From contig NZ_AP017295.1 of NCBI RefSeq assembly GCF_001548375.1, positions 4,870,501 through 4,934,500 on the forward strand: a stretch of 64,000 nt of DNA, written 5' to 3'. Below, one piece after another: positions 34,413-44,479 of this stretch (position 1 is its first letter; the number at the start of each line of letters is the position of its first letter). Made by a program: the position numbers and the translations under genes. The notes beneath the pieces are model-generated. The model saw only the letters and a list, made by a program, of their open reading frames with translations. It had not been told where the DNA came from and ran no database searches. This stretch comes from Nostoc sp. NIES-3756. Its GTDB lineage: Bacteria > Cyanobacteriota > Cyanobacteriia > Cyanobacteriales > Nostocaceae.

Positions 34413-35864
34413 ATGTCTAAAAGAATCGTTATCGACCCCGTTACCCGTATTGAAGGTCATGCCAAAATTAGTATTTACTTGGATGATAGCGGACAAGTAA
34501 GCGATGCACGCTTTCATGTGACAGAATTTCGCGGGTTTGAAAAGTTTTGTGAAGGTCGTCCCTTGTGGGAAATGCCCGGAATTACGGCGCGGGTATGTGG
34601 TATTTGTCCGGTGAGTCACTTGTTGGCTTCTGCCAAAGCAGGCGATCGCATTTTATCTGTTACCATACCCCCAACAGCTACTAAACTCCGTCGCCTGATG
34701 AATTTGGGGCAAATTCTTCAATCTCATGCACTCAGTTTCTTTCACCTCACCGCCCCAGATTTACTACTGGGAATGGATAGCGACCCCCAAAAACGCAATA
34801 TCTTTGGTTTAATTGCAGCTCAACCAGAACTCGCCCGTGGTGGTATTCGTCTGCGCCAATTTGGGCAAGAAATTATTCAAGTGTTGGGAGGCGCAAAGAT
34901 TCACCCAGCTTGGGCTGTTCCTGGTGGTGTGCGAGAACCGCTTTCCCCCGAAGGACGCACCCACATACAACAACGCATTCCAGAAGCCCGTACTATTGCT
35001 TTGGATGCGTTGGATAGATTTAAGAAATTGCTCAAAGATTATGAAAAAGAGGTGCAAACCTTTGGCAATTTCCCTAGCTTATTTATGGGTTTAGTTACAC
35101 CTGATGGTTTATGGGAAACATACGACGGACACATCCGATTTATGGATAGTGCAGGTAATATCATTGCCGATAAACTTGACCCCACACGTTATCAAGAATT
35201 TATTGGTGAAGCAGTCCAACCCGATTCTTATTTAAAATCGCCTTATTATCGACCCTTGGGTTATCCTGACCAAAATGATCAATGTCGGCTAGATAGCGGC
35301 ATGTATCGAGTAGGGCCATTAGCCCGTTTGAATATTTGTAGTCACATTGGTACAACTTTAGCAGACCGCGAATTAAAACAATTCCGTGAACTTACTTCAG
35401 GCATAGCTAAATCATCATTTTTCTATCACTATGCTCGGTTAATTGAAATTTTAGCTTGTATAGAACATATAGAAATCTTACTTGATAACCCAGATATCTT
35501 ATCAAATAGATTGCGATCAGAAGCGGGTGTTAACCAATTAGAAGGAGTTGGTGTGAGTGAAGCACCAAGAGGTACATTATTTCATCATTATCAAGTAGAT
35601 GAAAATGGTTTATTGCAGAAAGTAAATTTGATTATTGCCACTGGTCAAAATAATTTAGCGATGAATCGCACAGTCGCCCAAATTGCCCGACATTTTATTC
35701 AAGGTACAGAAATTCCTGAAGGAATGCTCAATCGTGTAGAAGCTGGAATCCGTGCTTTTGACCCTTGTTTAAGTTGTTCTACTCACGCCGCAGGAAAAAT
35801 GCCATTACACATTGAATTAGTTGCTGTAAATGGCAGTGTTGTTAATCAAATTTGGCGAGAGTAA
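34413..35864 (+). CDS. hoxH: Bidirectional NiFe hydrogenase large subunit HoxH
   Basis: Catalytic subunit of 483 residues. The N-terminal Ni ligand motif is [10 protein letters not shown] (about residue 61-70) and the C-terminal one is [11 protein letters not shown]-terminal peptide beginning AAGKMPL remains after DPCLSCSTH in the precursor and would be removed by HoxW after Ni insertion. All four Cys are present, so the enzyme should be active. The 137-bp leader after the CBS gene consists of repeats. The gene converges on the hoxW-acetyltransferase genes. Confidence 0.98.
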   Translation: MSKRIVIDPVTRIEGHAKISIYLDDSGQVSDARFHVTEFRGFEKFCEGRPLWEMPGITARVCGICPVSHLLASAKAGDRILSVTIPPTATKLRRLMNLGQILQSHALSFFHLTAPDLLLGMDSDPQKRNIFGLIAAQPELARGGIRLRQFGQEIIQVLGGAKIHPAWAVPGGVREPLSPEGRTHIQQRIPEARTIALDALDRFKKLLKDYEKEVQTFGNFPSLFMGLVTPDGLWETYDGHIRFMDSAGNIIADKLDPTRYQEFIGEAVQPDSYLKSPYYRPLGYPDQNDQCRLDSGMYRVGPLARLNICSHIGTTLADRELKQFRELTSGIAKSSFFYHYARLIEILACIEHIEILLDNPDILSNRLRSEAGVNQLEGVGVSEAPRGTLFHHYQVDENGLLQKVNLIIATGQNNLAMNRTVAQIARHFIQGTEIPEGMLNRVEAGIRAFDPCLSCSTHAAGKMPLHIELVAVNGSVVNQIWRE

Positions 35865-35903
35865 AAAATTAGGGCTGTAAAGGTAGAAGACTACAAGAAA
35901 GAC

Positions 35904-35938
35904 TTTTGACTATGGACTATGGACTAATGACTAATAAC
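35904..35938. repeat. Heptamer array overlapping a stop codon
   Basis: Units tatggac, tatggac, taatgac lie between the convergent hoxH and acyl-CoA synthetase genes. On the minus strand they encode the last residues (ISH) and the stop of the latter. Confidence 0.75.
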
Positions 35939-38686
35939 CATTTCTGCTTTCATCACACTTGGTTCCGTGCTGCGTTCTAGGTGAAAACCCAACTTTTCAC
36001 AAACTCTTTGCATACCATAATTATCAGCGATAATTTCGGCTGTGATGCGTTCGATTTGCTCATCGCGTCCAACTTGCAGCAACCGTTTTAATAATTCTGT
36101 ACCTAAACCCTGACATTGATAGCGATCGCTTACTAACATAGCAAATTCGGCTGTTTTGGTTCCATGCAGTTTACTTAATCTACCAACAGCTAAAATCTCC
36201 CCTTGAGATTCCACAACCAAAGCCATTTCGCGATCGTAATCAATAAAGCAGATGCGGGTGAGGCGTTCGTGGGTGATGCGATGACTCAGTTTGATGAGGT
36301 GGAAGTAACGAAAATAGACACTTTGTTCTGACAAGGTTTTATGGAACTCCACCAACAAAGGTTCATCTTCAGGACGTATCGGACGGATAGTGACGGAAGT
36401 ACCGTTTTTCATTGTCCACTGTCCTACATATTTTGTAGGGTAAGGTCGAATCGCTAACTTTGGTAGTTGGTCTTCTGTAACATCGAGTTCATGCAGTACA
36501 ACCCGCGCATCTAAGGCAATTAATCCCTCACCACTATGATTTAAAGGATTGGGTGGAATAGCTAACAAAGGGTTGATATCAATTTCCTTAATCCAACGCT
36601 GTTCGACTACCAACTGACTAAACGCCACCATCAATTGTTCGAGTGCTTCCATATCAATACTTTGCCGTCCGCGCACACCTTTCAGCGCTTTGTAAATCTT
36701 GGTATGTTCCATCATCCGCCGTGCCAAGGTAGTATTGAGGGGTGGCAGTGCGATCGCACGATCCCCAAATACTTCGACTAACTGTCCTCCTGTGCCAAAC
36801 AACAGCACTGGCCCAAACTGAGGATCAAGGCTACTACCAATAATTAATTCATAGCCGTCCATTTTCACCATCGGCTGGACGGTGACACCTAAAAAATGCT
36901 CCTTACCTGCTTTCTGTTCCACTGTTTCAGCAATAGTAAGATATGCACGCCTTACTGCGTCTGCATCTCGCAGATTTAACTGCACACCCCCCACATCAGT
37001 TTTGTGAGTAATTGTTTGAGAATAGAGTTTGACAACAACTGGATAACCAATACCCTCAGCACATCTAACCGCCTCATCCTCAGTTTTGGCTACGCAAGTA
37101 GGGACGATGGGGATGCCATAGGCTGCTAAAATTTGCTTAGATTCATACTCTGTTAAAATAGTCCGTCCTGCCTGACGTGCTGTGGTAATAATTTTCTCCA
37201 CTAAACCACGGTTTGGCAAACCCGATGCTGCATCCACAGTAGGTAATACAGGCGTTTCGTAGATACCACGCAAGTTGTAGCTAGATTGCCACATATAACT
37301 AAACACCCGCGCCGCCGTATCGGGATAAGCATAGGTAGGGATACGTTGACGGTTTAAAATTACCTCTCCAGCCGCCACATCTGCGCCTCCCATCCAACTC
37401 GCCAGGACGGGTTTACCGGATATTTGTGCGTAGGGTTTCAACTGTTCCGCCGTTTGTGTGGGGTCAGTCATCGCTTGGGGTGTAAGAATGACCAGTAAGC
37501 CATTACTGTTGGGGTCTTTGGCAGCAATTTCTAAAGCTTGGGTGTAGCGTTGGGGGTCAGCATCACCGAGAATATCAATGGGGTTGGCATGACTCCAGTG
37601 TGTGGGCAGGATTTGGTTTAAGGAATTAATCGTTTCCGGTGATATGGGTGCAAGTTCACCACCAGCTTCAATTAAGGCATCCGTAGCTAGTACCCCAGGC
37701 CCACCCGCATTAGTTAAAATCGTCAGGCGAGGCCCTTGAGGACGGGGTTGTTTTGCTAATACCTCTGCCATATCGAACAAATCAGAGATACTATCTACCC
37801 GCAACACACCACAACGGCGAAAAGCTGCATCCAATACAGCATTACTACCCGCCAATGCACCAGTGTGAGATGCGGCTGCTTTCGCTGCTGCTTCTGTACG
37901 ACCTGCTTTGATAACTATTATCGGTTTGGTGAGTGCTACTTCTCGTGCTGCGGAGATGAAAGACCGCGCATCACCAATCGATTCCATGTATATAACAATA
38001 CTTTTTGTTTGTGGGTCATCACCAAGGTAATAAATCAAGTCACCCCAACCCACATCTAGCATCGAACCGATGGAAACGAAGGCACTAAAACCGACATTTT
38101 CCCGCACACTCCAATCAAGAATCGCGGTACACAATGCACCACTTTGACTGAGAAAACCTACATTACCAGAACGTGCCATAGAACTGGCGAAGGTAGCATT
38201 TAAGCCAGTGCGAGGACTCATCACCCCCAGGCAGTTTGGGCCGATGATACGCAAATTACCACGACGTGCCTGTGTGAGAATTTCCTGTTCTAAGGCGATC
38301 CCCTCAGCACCAGCTTCTTTAAAACCAGCAGAAATAACGATCGCACTCTTGATACCTGCATCCACACACTCAGAAATAATCCCTGGTACTGTAGAGGCCG
38401 GGGTAGCGATAATTGCCAAATCAACCGCTTCGGGGATAGCAGCAATTGAGGGGTAAGCTTTAATTCCCAGTACACTATGCCGTTTTGGATTGACTGGAAA
38501 AACAATACCGCCAAAGGGATTACTAATCAAGTTCCATAAGATGGTGCGTCCGACACTACCAGCCTTTTCACTAGCACCAATAACAGCTACACTCCGGGGA
38601 GCAAAGATGGCATCAAGAGGATTTAACTTCTCTGCCTGCAAGATATCATAGGTATGGTCGCTACTTGGCTTAGAAGATTTCTGCAT
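35924..38686 (-). CDS. NDP-forming acyl-CoA synthetase / GNAT acetyltransferase fusion (Pat-like)
   Basis: A 920-residue protein: CoA-binding domain (about 25-150, [15 protein letters not shown]), succinyl-CoA ligase-like domain (165-320), ATP-grasp domain (490-715, [21 protein letters not shown]), and a C-terminal GNAT domain (about 755-905; acetyl-CoA loop [12 protein letters not shown]). The architecture equals protein lysine acetyltransferases Pat/YfiQ, which regulate enzymes such as acetyl-CoA synthetase. The SHTGALAG motif keeps H274, the phospho-His of active ADP-forming synthetases; as I recall it is lost in enteric Pat. It starts 17 bp after hoxW and so is probably co-transcribed. 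Confidence 0.9.
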   Translation of the reverse strand: MQKSSKPSSDHTYDILQAEKLNPLDAIFAPRSVAVIGASEKAGSVGRTILWNLISNPFGGIVFPVNPKRHSVLGIKAYPSIAAIPEAVDLAIIATPASTVPGIISECVDAGIKSAIVISAGFKEAGAEGIALEQEILTQARRGNLRIIGPNCLGVMSPRTGLNATFASSMARSGNVGFLSQSGALCTAILDWSVRENVGFSAFVSIGSMLDVGWGDLIYYLGDDPQTKSIVIYMESIGDARSFISAAREVALTKPIIVIKAGRTEAAAKAAASHTGALAGSNAVLDAAFRRCGVLRVDSISDLFDMAEVLAKQPRPQGPRLTILTNAGGPGVLATDALIEAGGELAPISPETINSLNQILPTHWSHANPIDILGDADPQRYTQALEIAAKDPNSNGLLVILTPQAMTDPTQTAEQLKPYAQISGKPVLASWMGGADVAAGEVILNRQRIPTYAYPDTAARVFSYMWQSSYNLRGIYETPVLPTVDAASGLPNRGLVEKIITTARQAGRTILTEYESKQILAAYGIPIVPTCVAKTEDEAVRCAEGIGYPVVVKLYSQTITHKTDVGGVQLNLRDADAVRRAYLTIAETVEQKAGKEHFLGVTVQPMVKMDGYELIIGSSLDPQFGPVLLFGTGGQLVEVFGDRAIALPPLNTTLARRMMEHTKIYKALKGVRGRQSIDMEALEQLMVAFSQLVVEQRWIKEIDINPLLAIPPNPLNHSGEGLIALDARVVLHELDVTEDQLPKLAIRPYPTKYVGQWTMKNGTSVTIRPIRPEDEPLLVEFHKTLSEQSVYFRYFHLIKLSHRITHERLTRICFIDYDREMALVVESQGEILAVGRLSKLHGTKTAEFAMLVSDRYQCQGLGTELLKRLLQVGRDEQIERITAEIIADNYGMQRVCEKLGFHLERSTEPSVMKAEMVISH

Positions 38687-38703
38687 AATTTCGTAGTTGG
38701 TAG

Positions 38704-39180
38704 TTATGCTACTGCCCTATTTTCGATCCAAAAATTCTTCACCTTGTCAAGTATTTGCACAATCTTAACTAAAGCGATCGCACCTCCTGATTCCGCAGTC
38801 CGAGAAAAGCGATCGCCAACTTCAAAATTAATTCCTGGGATTGTTACCCACCAAGCCTGCGGACAATTACCGTAGATAGCCTCAGTAAAAGCTAAAAGCG
38901 ATCGGGGATTGCCTATATGCACATTCGTATCAATATCACAAGCTGGTGCAAGTGACTGTACTTGTACATCAAAGTTTTCCAGTGGTAAACAAGCATCAAC
39001 AAAAATAGCCAAGTCCGTACTTGCAAGTGAGTCCGCTAAATCAGGTGTAAGTTGATGGACTGCAACAGATTCGACAGATGGTAAATGCCAAGAAGCTATC
39101 TCATTAGCTATTCGTTGTCCAATACCGTCATCACTCCGCAAATCATTACCATAGCCGATTACCATTACAGTCTTTTTCAT
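38704..39180 (-). CDS. hoxW: HoxH-specific maturation endopeptidase HoxW
   Basis: Removes the C-terminal peptide of HoxH after Ni insertion. 158 residues of the HybD/HycI protease fold: [13 protein letters not shown] at the N-terminus (D17/D18 region), D62 and H88 as likely Ni-binding residues. The GYGNxLRxDD form is typical of HoxW rather than HupW. It lies near but opposite to hoxH, as recalled for A. variabilis, and is followed after 17 bp by the acetyltransferase fusion. Confidence 0.94.
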   Translation of the reverse strand: MKKTVMVIGYGNDLRSDDGIGQRIANEIASWHLPSVESVAVHQLTPDLADSLASTDLAIFVDACLPLENFDVQVQSLAPACDIDTNVHIGNPRSLLAFTEAIYGNCPQAWWVTIPGINFEVGDRFSRTAESGGAIALVKIVQILDKVKNFWIENRAVA

Positions 39181-39302
39181 AATTCTTAGTTCTCACACAA
39201 ATACAGGCAAGGCATAGGTTTGTCCTCCTGGGTTTAGGCAAAACTCCAAATCTAGCGAGTGGCGTTGAATGGAGTAGCTTTAATTTGAGAATAAGCAGAA
39301 AA

Positions 39303-39447
39303 CTTGAGGAACTTGTGAGGAAGTCAGTTATCAGTTATCAGTGGTCAGTTGTTATTCTCCCTCATCTCCCCCCTCTCCCCCCTCTCCCTCATCTCTCTCA
39401 TCTCCCTCATCTCCCCCCTCTCCCTCATCTCCTCCACTCCTCACTTC
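39303..39447. repeat. Copy of 21-nt motif followed by ctccctcat tandem array
   Basis: 39303-39323 carries the inverse complement of a motif found at 27966 and about 31483. From about 39356 to 39447 there is a pyrimidine tandem of ctccctcat/ctccccc units, typical of Nostoc intergenic repeats. ORFs drawn through it are low complexity. Confidence 0.7.
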
Positions 39448-39872
39448 CCAATATCCTCATTCCACAACTCAGGATTAGTTTCAATAAACTCACTCATCAT
39501 TTGTTCGCATTCATCTAAATTCAAATCAATCACTTCCACACCGTGAGACACCATAAAATCTTTAGCACCAGGGAAAGTTCGAGATTCGCCAACAATTACC
39601 TTTTTAATTCCAAATTGCACCACAGCCCCAGCGCACAAATAACACGGCATTAAGGTTGAATATAATGTAGTGCCTCGGTAAGAGCCAATTCTCCCGGCAT
39701 TACGCAGACAATCGATTTCAGCATGAGTTATGGGATCACCATCTTGTACACGCTTGTTGTGTCCTCTGCCAAGAAGTTTGCCATCTTTGACAAGCACCGA
39801 ACCTATGGGAATCCCCCCTTCTTGTCTACCTTGTTTGGCTTCTTCAATAGCAGCCTGCATAAATTCATCCAT
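39441..39872 (-). CDS. Cytosine deaminase, yeast Fcy1-like
   Basis: A zinc deaminase of 143 residues that probably converts cytosine to uracil. Zn site: H50-A-E52 with the catalytic Glu, and PC77-YLC80. The C-terminal end TNPELWNEDIGK and the core EGGIPIGSVLV...LGRGHN...TTLYSTLMPC strongly resemble yeast cytosine deaminase Fcy1 rather than tRNA adenosine deaminase TadA. It diverges from a nucleoside hydrolase gene with 17 bp between start codons, suggesting joint pyrimidine salvage. Confidence 0.85.
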   Translation of the reverse strand: MDEFMQAAIEEAKQGRQEGGIPIGSVLVKDGKLLGRGHNKRVQDGDPITHAEIDCLRNAGRIGSYRGTTLYSTLMPCYLCAGAVVQFGIKKVIVGESRTFPGAKDFMVSHGVEVIDLNLDECEQMMSEFIETNPELWNEDIGK

Positions 39873-39889
39873 ATTTTTACTTCCCTAAC

Positions 39890-40813
39890 ATGACTAAACA
39901 ACTCGTATTAATGGATCATGATGGCGGTGTAGATGATTATCTAGCAACTATGCTGCTGTTGACGATGGATCACATCGAACTGCTTGGTGTTGTTGTCACA
40001 CCTGCTGATTGCTATGTCCAACCAGCCGTGAGTGCTACAAGAAAAATTATTGATTTGATGGGATTCTCTCACATACCAGTAGCAGAAAGTACAGTACGGG
40101 GGATTAATCCTTTCCCCCGCTTGTATCGTCGTGATTCATTTATTGTTGACCATCTGCCAATTCTCAACCAAAACGACACCATTCACACCCCTTTGCTAGC
40201 AGAAACAGGGCAAGATTTCATGGTGAGAGTATTACGGGAAGCAGCAGCGCCCGTTACCCTAATGGTGACAGGGCCATTAACAACAGTTGCCGTCGCCTTG
40301 GACAAAGCACCAGATATCGAAGCCAAAATTGCCAAGATTGTTTGGATGGGTGGCGCGTTGAATGTTCCTGGTAATGTGGAAAAAAGTTTAGAAGCTGGAC
40401 AAGATGGTTCAGCCGAATGGAATGTGTACTGGGATGCGGTATCAGCAGCGCGGGTATGGCAAACCCAAATTGAAGTTATTATGTGTCCTTTAGATTTAAC
40501 TAATAATGTGCCTGTGACATCGGATTTAGTCTACAAAATGGGAAGACAACGCCATTATCCTATTTCCGATTTAGCCGGACAATGTTATGCCTTAGTAATT
40601 CCTCAAGATTATTATTTTTGGGATGTATTAGCCACCGCTTATTTAGGACACCCAGAGTTTTATCAACTCCGCGAATGGGAAACAGAAATTATCACCACTG
40701 GTTTAAGTCAGGGAAGAACTAAAGTTGTTCCTGGTGGACGCAAAATTTTAGCTATGGATAAAGTAGATAAAGAGGCTTTTTATGCTTATATTTTGCAGCA
40801 GTGGGCAAGATAA
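39890..40813 (+). CDS. Nucleoside hydrolase (IU-NH family)
   Basis: Hydrolyses ribonucleosides to base and ribose. The N-terminal Ca2+ signature DHDGGVDDYLA (D9, D11, D15, D16) is present, along with VTGPLTTVAVAL and NVYWDAVSAARVW. The 307 residues are normal length. Base specificity is not readable. Head-to-head with cytosine deaminase: cytidine to cytosine to uracil is a plausible route. A repeat array follows the stop codon. Confidence 0.92.
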   Translation: MTKQLVLMDHDGGVDDYLATMLLLTMDHIELLGVVVTPADCYVQPAVSATRKIIDLMGFSHIPVAESTVRGINPFPRLYRRDSFIVDHLPILNQNDTIHTPLLAETGQDFMVRVLREAAAPVTLMVTGPLTTVAVALDKAPDIEAKIAKIVWMGGALNVPGNVEKSLEAGQDGSAEWNVYWDAVSAARVWQTQIEVIMCPLDLTNNVPVTSDLVYKMGRQRHYPISDLAGQCYALVIPQDYYFWDVLATAYLGHPEFYQLREWETEIITTGLSQGRTKVVPGGRKILAMDKVDKEAFYAYILQQWAR

Positions 40814-40816
40814 AAT

Positions 40817-41100
40817 TAATTCGTAATTCGTAATTCGTAATTCGTAATTATAGGAATTTTGCTTACTATACTTGTGTTTATAGCAGGAGACAGGTGATAA
40901 ACTCGAAACTGGTTGCTATAACAACTTTACGATTCATCAATGTCATAATCTATGGAACTGCCATACATTACAGCTTGAAAAGGGAAGCTAAATCTAACTT
41001 CATCTTTTTAATAGAGATTTAAGAGTATCTAAAGTTTTTTGCTGACAATAATAAGATTTTTAAAACATCATCTTAATTACGAATTACGAATTACGAATTA
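40817..41100. repeat. Segment bracketed by inverted heptamer arrays
   Basis: taattcg units (about 40817-40850) and attacga units (41076-41100) are inverse complements and close a 284-bp segment with no ORF. It could form a long stem or be a MITE-like unit. The right array ends two bases from the amidase stop codon. Confidence 0.6.
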
Positions 41101-41101
41101 A

Positions 41102-41971
41102 CTACCTCTGCGCTCGATAAACTGGGCTGAGTTGGCGATAGGTATTTAGTAATTGCAGAAATTTATCGAAATCAAAACTCCGGGGATCAACTCTTTGGCT
41201 GGAACGGTCTACAGCTTTATGAGTAGTAATCCGGTCTTCTGGCACTTGACTTTGAGCTAGTAACCAAGCTAAAGAATTATATTGTGCTTCTGTATAGCCG
41301 CTATGAGATTGTAAGAAATTATTGCCATATCCATCTGGTGGAGTTTCTAAAGAAACGTGATAGGCAAAATTATTTACAGAGGATGGTAAGCTAGCGTTAG
41401 TTTTGACTGTTTCCGAACCATTTATCCCCTCAAAAACTGAATTAGCCGCACCAAAGGCTCGTTTTTCTGGAGGTACTAAATATAAAACAGTTCCATCTAA
41501 TTTAATGATGGCGTGATAACTTGCTTGGACGTTCTCATCTGTATGAGGTGTTTGGAAAAAGTTAACCGCACTAGCAGCAGAATTAGCAGTTTCGTGAAGA
41601 ACGACAATCGGTTGGTTGTTTACAGGTAAACCATTGATATCTTGAGCATATCTCTCACCATAATTGCTGGGATCTACCGCCGCGATTTCTAATCTAGGCT
41701 TGTACTTATCAAACACCTGAGTAGTTGCATATCTTCCAACCGAATGATTTTTTGTTGGTGGGGTTTTAATGAGATTCGCTGTTTGTTTTTGTTTAGTTGT
41801 GAATGAATGGACTTGAACCTGGGGATACTGTTTCCAAATTGTACTGTCTGAAGTCGATGTTACTGCACCCTGTGGTAACTGTCTGGCTTTCCCGATTAAT
41901 AACGCTAATATCAAAGCGGCTAACATCAGGAAAATAAGGGTAACTCTAGTAGCCCAGTTACGAAACTTCAT
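41102..41971 (-). CDS. N-acetylmuramoyl-L-alanine amidase (Amidase_2)
   Basis: A 289-residue cell-wall hydrolase that cuts between MurNAc and L-Ala. An N-terminal membrane anchor or signal (TLIFLMLAALILALLIG, about 11-27) is followed by a linker and an Amidase_2/PGRP domain (about 115-280). Zn ligands are likely H126 (VVLHETAN), H205 (FAYHVSLET) and the Asp of RVDPRSF, as in AmiD-type enzymes. It is single on the minus strand, downstream of the DUF697 GTPase gene. Confidence 0.88.
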   Translation of the reverse strand: MKFRNWATRVTLIFLMLAALILALLIGKARQLPQGAVTSTSDSTIWKQYPQVQVHSFTTKQKQTANLIKTPPTKNHSVGRYATTQVFDKYKPRLEIAAVDPSNYGERYAQDINGLPVNNQPIVVLHETANSAASAVNFFQTPHTDENVQASYHAIIKLDGTVLYLVPPEKRAFGAANSVFEGINGSETVKTNASLPSSVNNFAYHVSLETPPDGYGNNFLQSHSGYTEAQYNSLAWLLAQSQVPEDRITTHKAVDRSSQRVDPRSFDFDKFLQLLNTYRQLSPVYRAQR

Positions 41972-42140
41972 TTTTTTATATTTAAAATGCTGCCTTGATT
42001 AATATTAATACACTTATTCTCAGACAAATAAATCTTCCCCAGAGGCACAATTATTAATAAACAAAAATCCTCAGCCAATACCTCTCATAAAACCTCTGCG
42101 CCCCTCCGCGCTAACCTCCGCGTCCCTCCGCGTTAAAAAC

Positions 42141-43397
42141 TCAAGACTTAATCCCCTTAAACCGTTCCTTTGCTTTAACAAAAGCTTCCTGCATCACAGA
42201 TTGAATCTTTTGTGGATCTGGCTTATTCCCACCCATCAAATCACCAAAATAGACACAAGCTGTTTCCCCTAAAGACAAAGTATAAGCTGCTGCCCAAGAT
42301 GCCGCGATCGCACTGCCAAATCCTGGGATAAATTTAACTAACTCCCTACCTATCGCCTGTGCTAAAAAACCACCAGCGATCGCACTCACAATTCCCCCAG
42401 CTTGCGATGGTGTGACTGTTTGCCCATATAATTTACCTAACAGCGTTACCATCGATACTTGCAAAGCGGTAAGCACTGGCATAGTAGCAAAGGGCAACGG
42501 TACAGCCGCTAGTGTAGCAGCCATCACCGCAAAGGATAAGGTGTAACGCCTGCCAATATCCCGGTAGAGATTGCCTAATTTCTCACCTGCTTGCTTATCT
42601 AATAATTGATATATAGCTTTAGCTTCTGCTTCGGGAAGAAGTTCCGCTAGACTATCCCTAAGAGCATCTAAGCCATAAAATACTGGATTATATCCATCTT
42701 CCTCTAAAGTAAAATCAATGAGGATGGAACGATCATAAACCCCGGCAAAAGCTTCTTGAATTGCGGCAAAAGCCCGGTTAACTTCCTCATAATCTGGCGG
42801 ATAAACTGGATGATCCTCCACACCGGGGGGGTAAAGTTCGTGTAAACAGGTAACTGCCAATAAACAAGGGATTTCTGGATACTGCTGACGTAGGTTTTGA
42901 GCAATTTGTCGTAGGGTATCAGTGGCAAAGTCATTAATTTTTACTGTCAAAATTAAGACTCTGGCGCGTCCACTTTTTTCTTTTAAATCCCCTACTAACT
43001 CCTGAATAACTCCCTGAGTTTCTTGGTTAATATCACCCAAGCCTACAGTATCAGTAAAAATCAGTAGTGGCAGATCGTTAGATGGATAGGCGTAGCGTTG
43101 GGTGTGTTGGGTGTGGGGACGAAAGCCTTGTCCGACAATCTCAGCCGAAACCCCCGTCAGTCCGCGTACAATAGAACTCTTACCAGCTTGTGGCTTCCCC
43201 AGTAATAAAGCCTCTGTAGTCGGTAGTTCCTTTCGCACCTTGTCCAGAATTTCCGCAACTTCCGTCTCACTCACGCTGAACCACTGAACAAACTTCTGTG
43301 AAACCTGTTCCACGGGTAATCTCTGCACCACGCTATCTGCTGCCTTTTGCCAGACACCAGTCATAAGTTCTACCCAAGAATTATCGCGCCTATTCAT
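42141..43397 (-). CDS. GTPase with DUF697 domain
   Basis: A 418-residue protein. P-loop GKPQAGKS (67-74), G3 DTVGLGD (about 112), and a C-terminal hydrophobic DUF697 region (about 275-395, with several hydrophobic helices such as VMAATLAAVPLPFATMPVLTALQVSMV). This architecture is common in cyanobacteria and resembles YcjF/Era-like membrane-associated GTPases. Role unknown. It follows the DUF1611 gene after 35 bp on the same strand, so it may be co-transcribed. Confidence 0.85.
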   Translation of the reverse strand: MNRRDNSWVELMTGVWQKAADSVVQRLPVEQVSQKFVQWFSVSETEVAEILDKVRKELPTTEALLLGKPQAGKSSIVRGLTGVSAEIVGQGFRPHTQHTQRYAYPSNDLPLLIFTDTVGLGDINQETQGVIQELVGDLKEKSGRARVLILTVKINDFATDTLRQIAQNLRQQYPEIPCLLAVTCLHELYPPGVEDHPVYPPDYEEVNRAFAAIQEAFAGVYDRSILIDFTLEEDGYNPVFYGLDALRDSLAELLPEAEAKAIYQLLDKQAGEKLGNLYRDIGRRYTLSFAVMAATLAAVPLPFATMPVLTALQVSMVTLLGKLYGQTVTPSQAGGIVSAIAGGFLAQAIGRELVKFIPGFGSAIAASWAAAYTLSLGETACVYFGDLMGGNKPDPQKIQSVMQEAFVKAKERFKGIKS

Positions 43398-43432
43398 CGC
43401 CCTTGCTTATTGAGGTACACCCTATTTATATT

Positions 43433-44479
43433 TTAATTCTGCATCACAGCATCTAATAAAACATCAGCACCAAAGCGGACGACATCAGTGCAAGGTAAAC
43501 CAGTTTGTGCTACTGTTTGAGCGATCGCCTCTTTGGCTGCATCCTCATCTAAATGGGCAGTATTTAAAGCTATGCCCACCACTGGCACATTCCCAAAAGC
43601 CCCACCCGCACTAGCTACCGTTTCATACAGGCGAATTACTTCAGTTAACGGCGGTATCGGTATATGCGGGTTATTGGTATTGTGGGTTTGTCCAGCACGG
43701 TGTACCAGCACTAATTGAGTAGGTTGGGAACCACGAATTAAGGGTAAGGTAGCAGTAGAACCAGGATGAAGTAAGGAACCTTGCCCTTCAATATGCAGAA
43801 TATCGTAGTTTTTGCCGTAGCGCATCACCATCTGTTCTACCGCACCTGCGGCAAAATCTACCCGCACTGCATCCAAAGCCACACCATCACCTTCCAACAT
43901 CACACCAGTTTGTCCGGTAGGCAAAAACTTAGAACGCCAACCCCGCAATTTTGATGCCCAATGTAACTCTAAACTGGTGGACATTTTCCCTACTGCCATA
44001 TCTGTTCCCACCGTCAACACCCGCCGACAGGGTAGTGTCCGCGCCGCCGCACTAGCAACTTCTAAATTAGCTGGTTCTTTTCGCACATCCCAAATTAATT
44101 GCCCAGGCTTGAGGAGTGTAGTTAAATCAGGGATACTCGCCAAGGGTGTGTGTAAACCATTTACCAACGACATCCCAGCAGCCAATGCCGTTTTCAGTTC
44201 TATCCAGTAATCATCAGGTATTGCCCCACCTTTAGGGGCAATACCAATAACTAAAACTTGGGGCTGGTATTCTAAGGCAGCAGCTACCGAGTCTACAATC
44301 GGTACATCACGCTTAATGCCTGTAATCTCTTTTAGAGACTTGCCTGCACAGTTGCGGTCAATTACAGCAACGATAGGGGCTTCACTGTAGCGTAAAAGTG
44401 CCAAGCCTGTTTTGCCAACAGATCCAGTAGTTCCTTCATGTAGCAAAATTGCTACTTTTTGATTAAGTGGCAGACGCAC
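43433..44479 (-). CDS. dgcN: DUF1611 protein, probable D-glutamate N-acetyltransferase (DgcN-like)
   Basis: A 348-residue protein with an N-terminal Rossmann-like domain (VAILLHEGTTGSVGKTGLALLRY) and a P-loop NTPase-like domain (LTVGTDMAVGKMSTSLEL, about 166-182). This matches DUF1611/DgcN. In marine bacteria DgcN acetylates D-glutamate and DgcA racemises the product to N-acetyl-L-glutamate (from memory). Here the frame overlaps an enolase-superfamily epimerase gene by 17 bases, the same pairing. The assignment to this exact reaction is inferred. Confidence 0.75.
   Translation of the reverse strand: MRLPLNQKVAILLHEGTTGSVGKTGLALLRYSEAPIVAVIDRNCAGKSLKEITGIKRDVPIVDSVAAALEYQPQVLVIGIAPKGGAIPDDYWIELKTALAAGMSLVNGLHTPLASIPDLTTLLKPGQLIWDVRKEPANLEVASAAARTLPCRRVLTVGTDMAVGKMSTSLELHWASKLRGWRSKFLPTGQTGVMLEGDGVALDAVRVDFAAGAVEQMVMRYGKNYDILHIEGQGSLLHPGSTATLPLIRGSQPTQLVLVHRAGQTHNTNNPHIPIPPLTEVIRLYETVASAGGAFGNVPVVGIALNTAHLDEDAAKEAIAQTVAQTGLPCTDVVRFGADVLLDAVMQN

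Noticed and set aside
34413..35864. hoxH as uptake hydrogenase hupL
   Set aside because: C-terminal DPCLSCSTH and the linked diaphorase subunits are those of the bidirectional enzyme; no hupS signal sequence or hup genes lie nearby.
39356..39447. Regular tandem units that could suggest a CRISPR array
   Set aside because: Units are 7-9 bp without unique spacers. The same holds for the attacga and gtcaata arrays; these are simple repeats.
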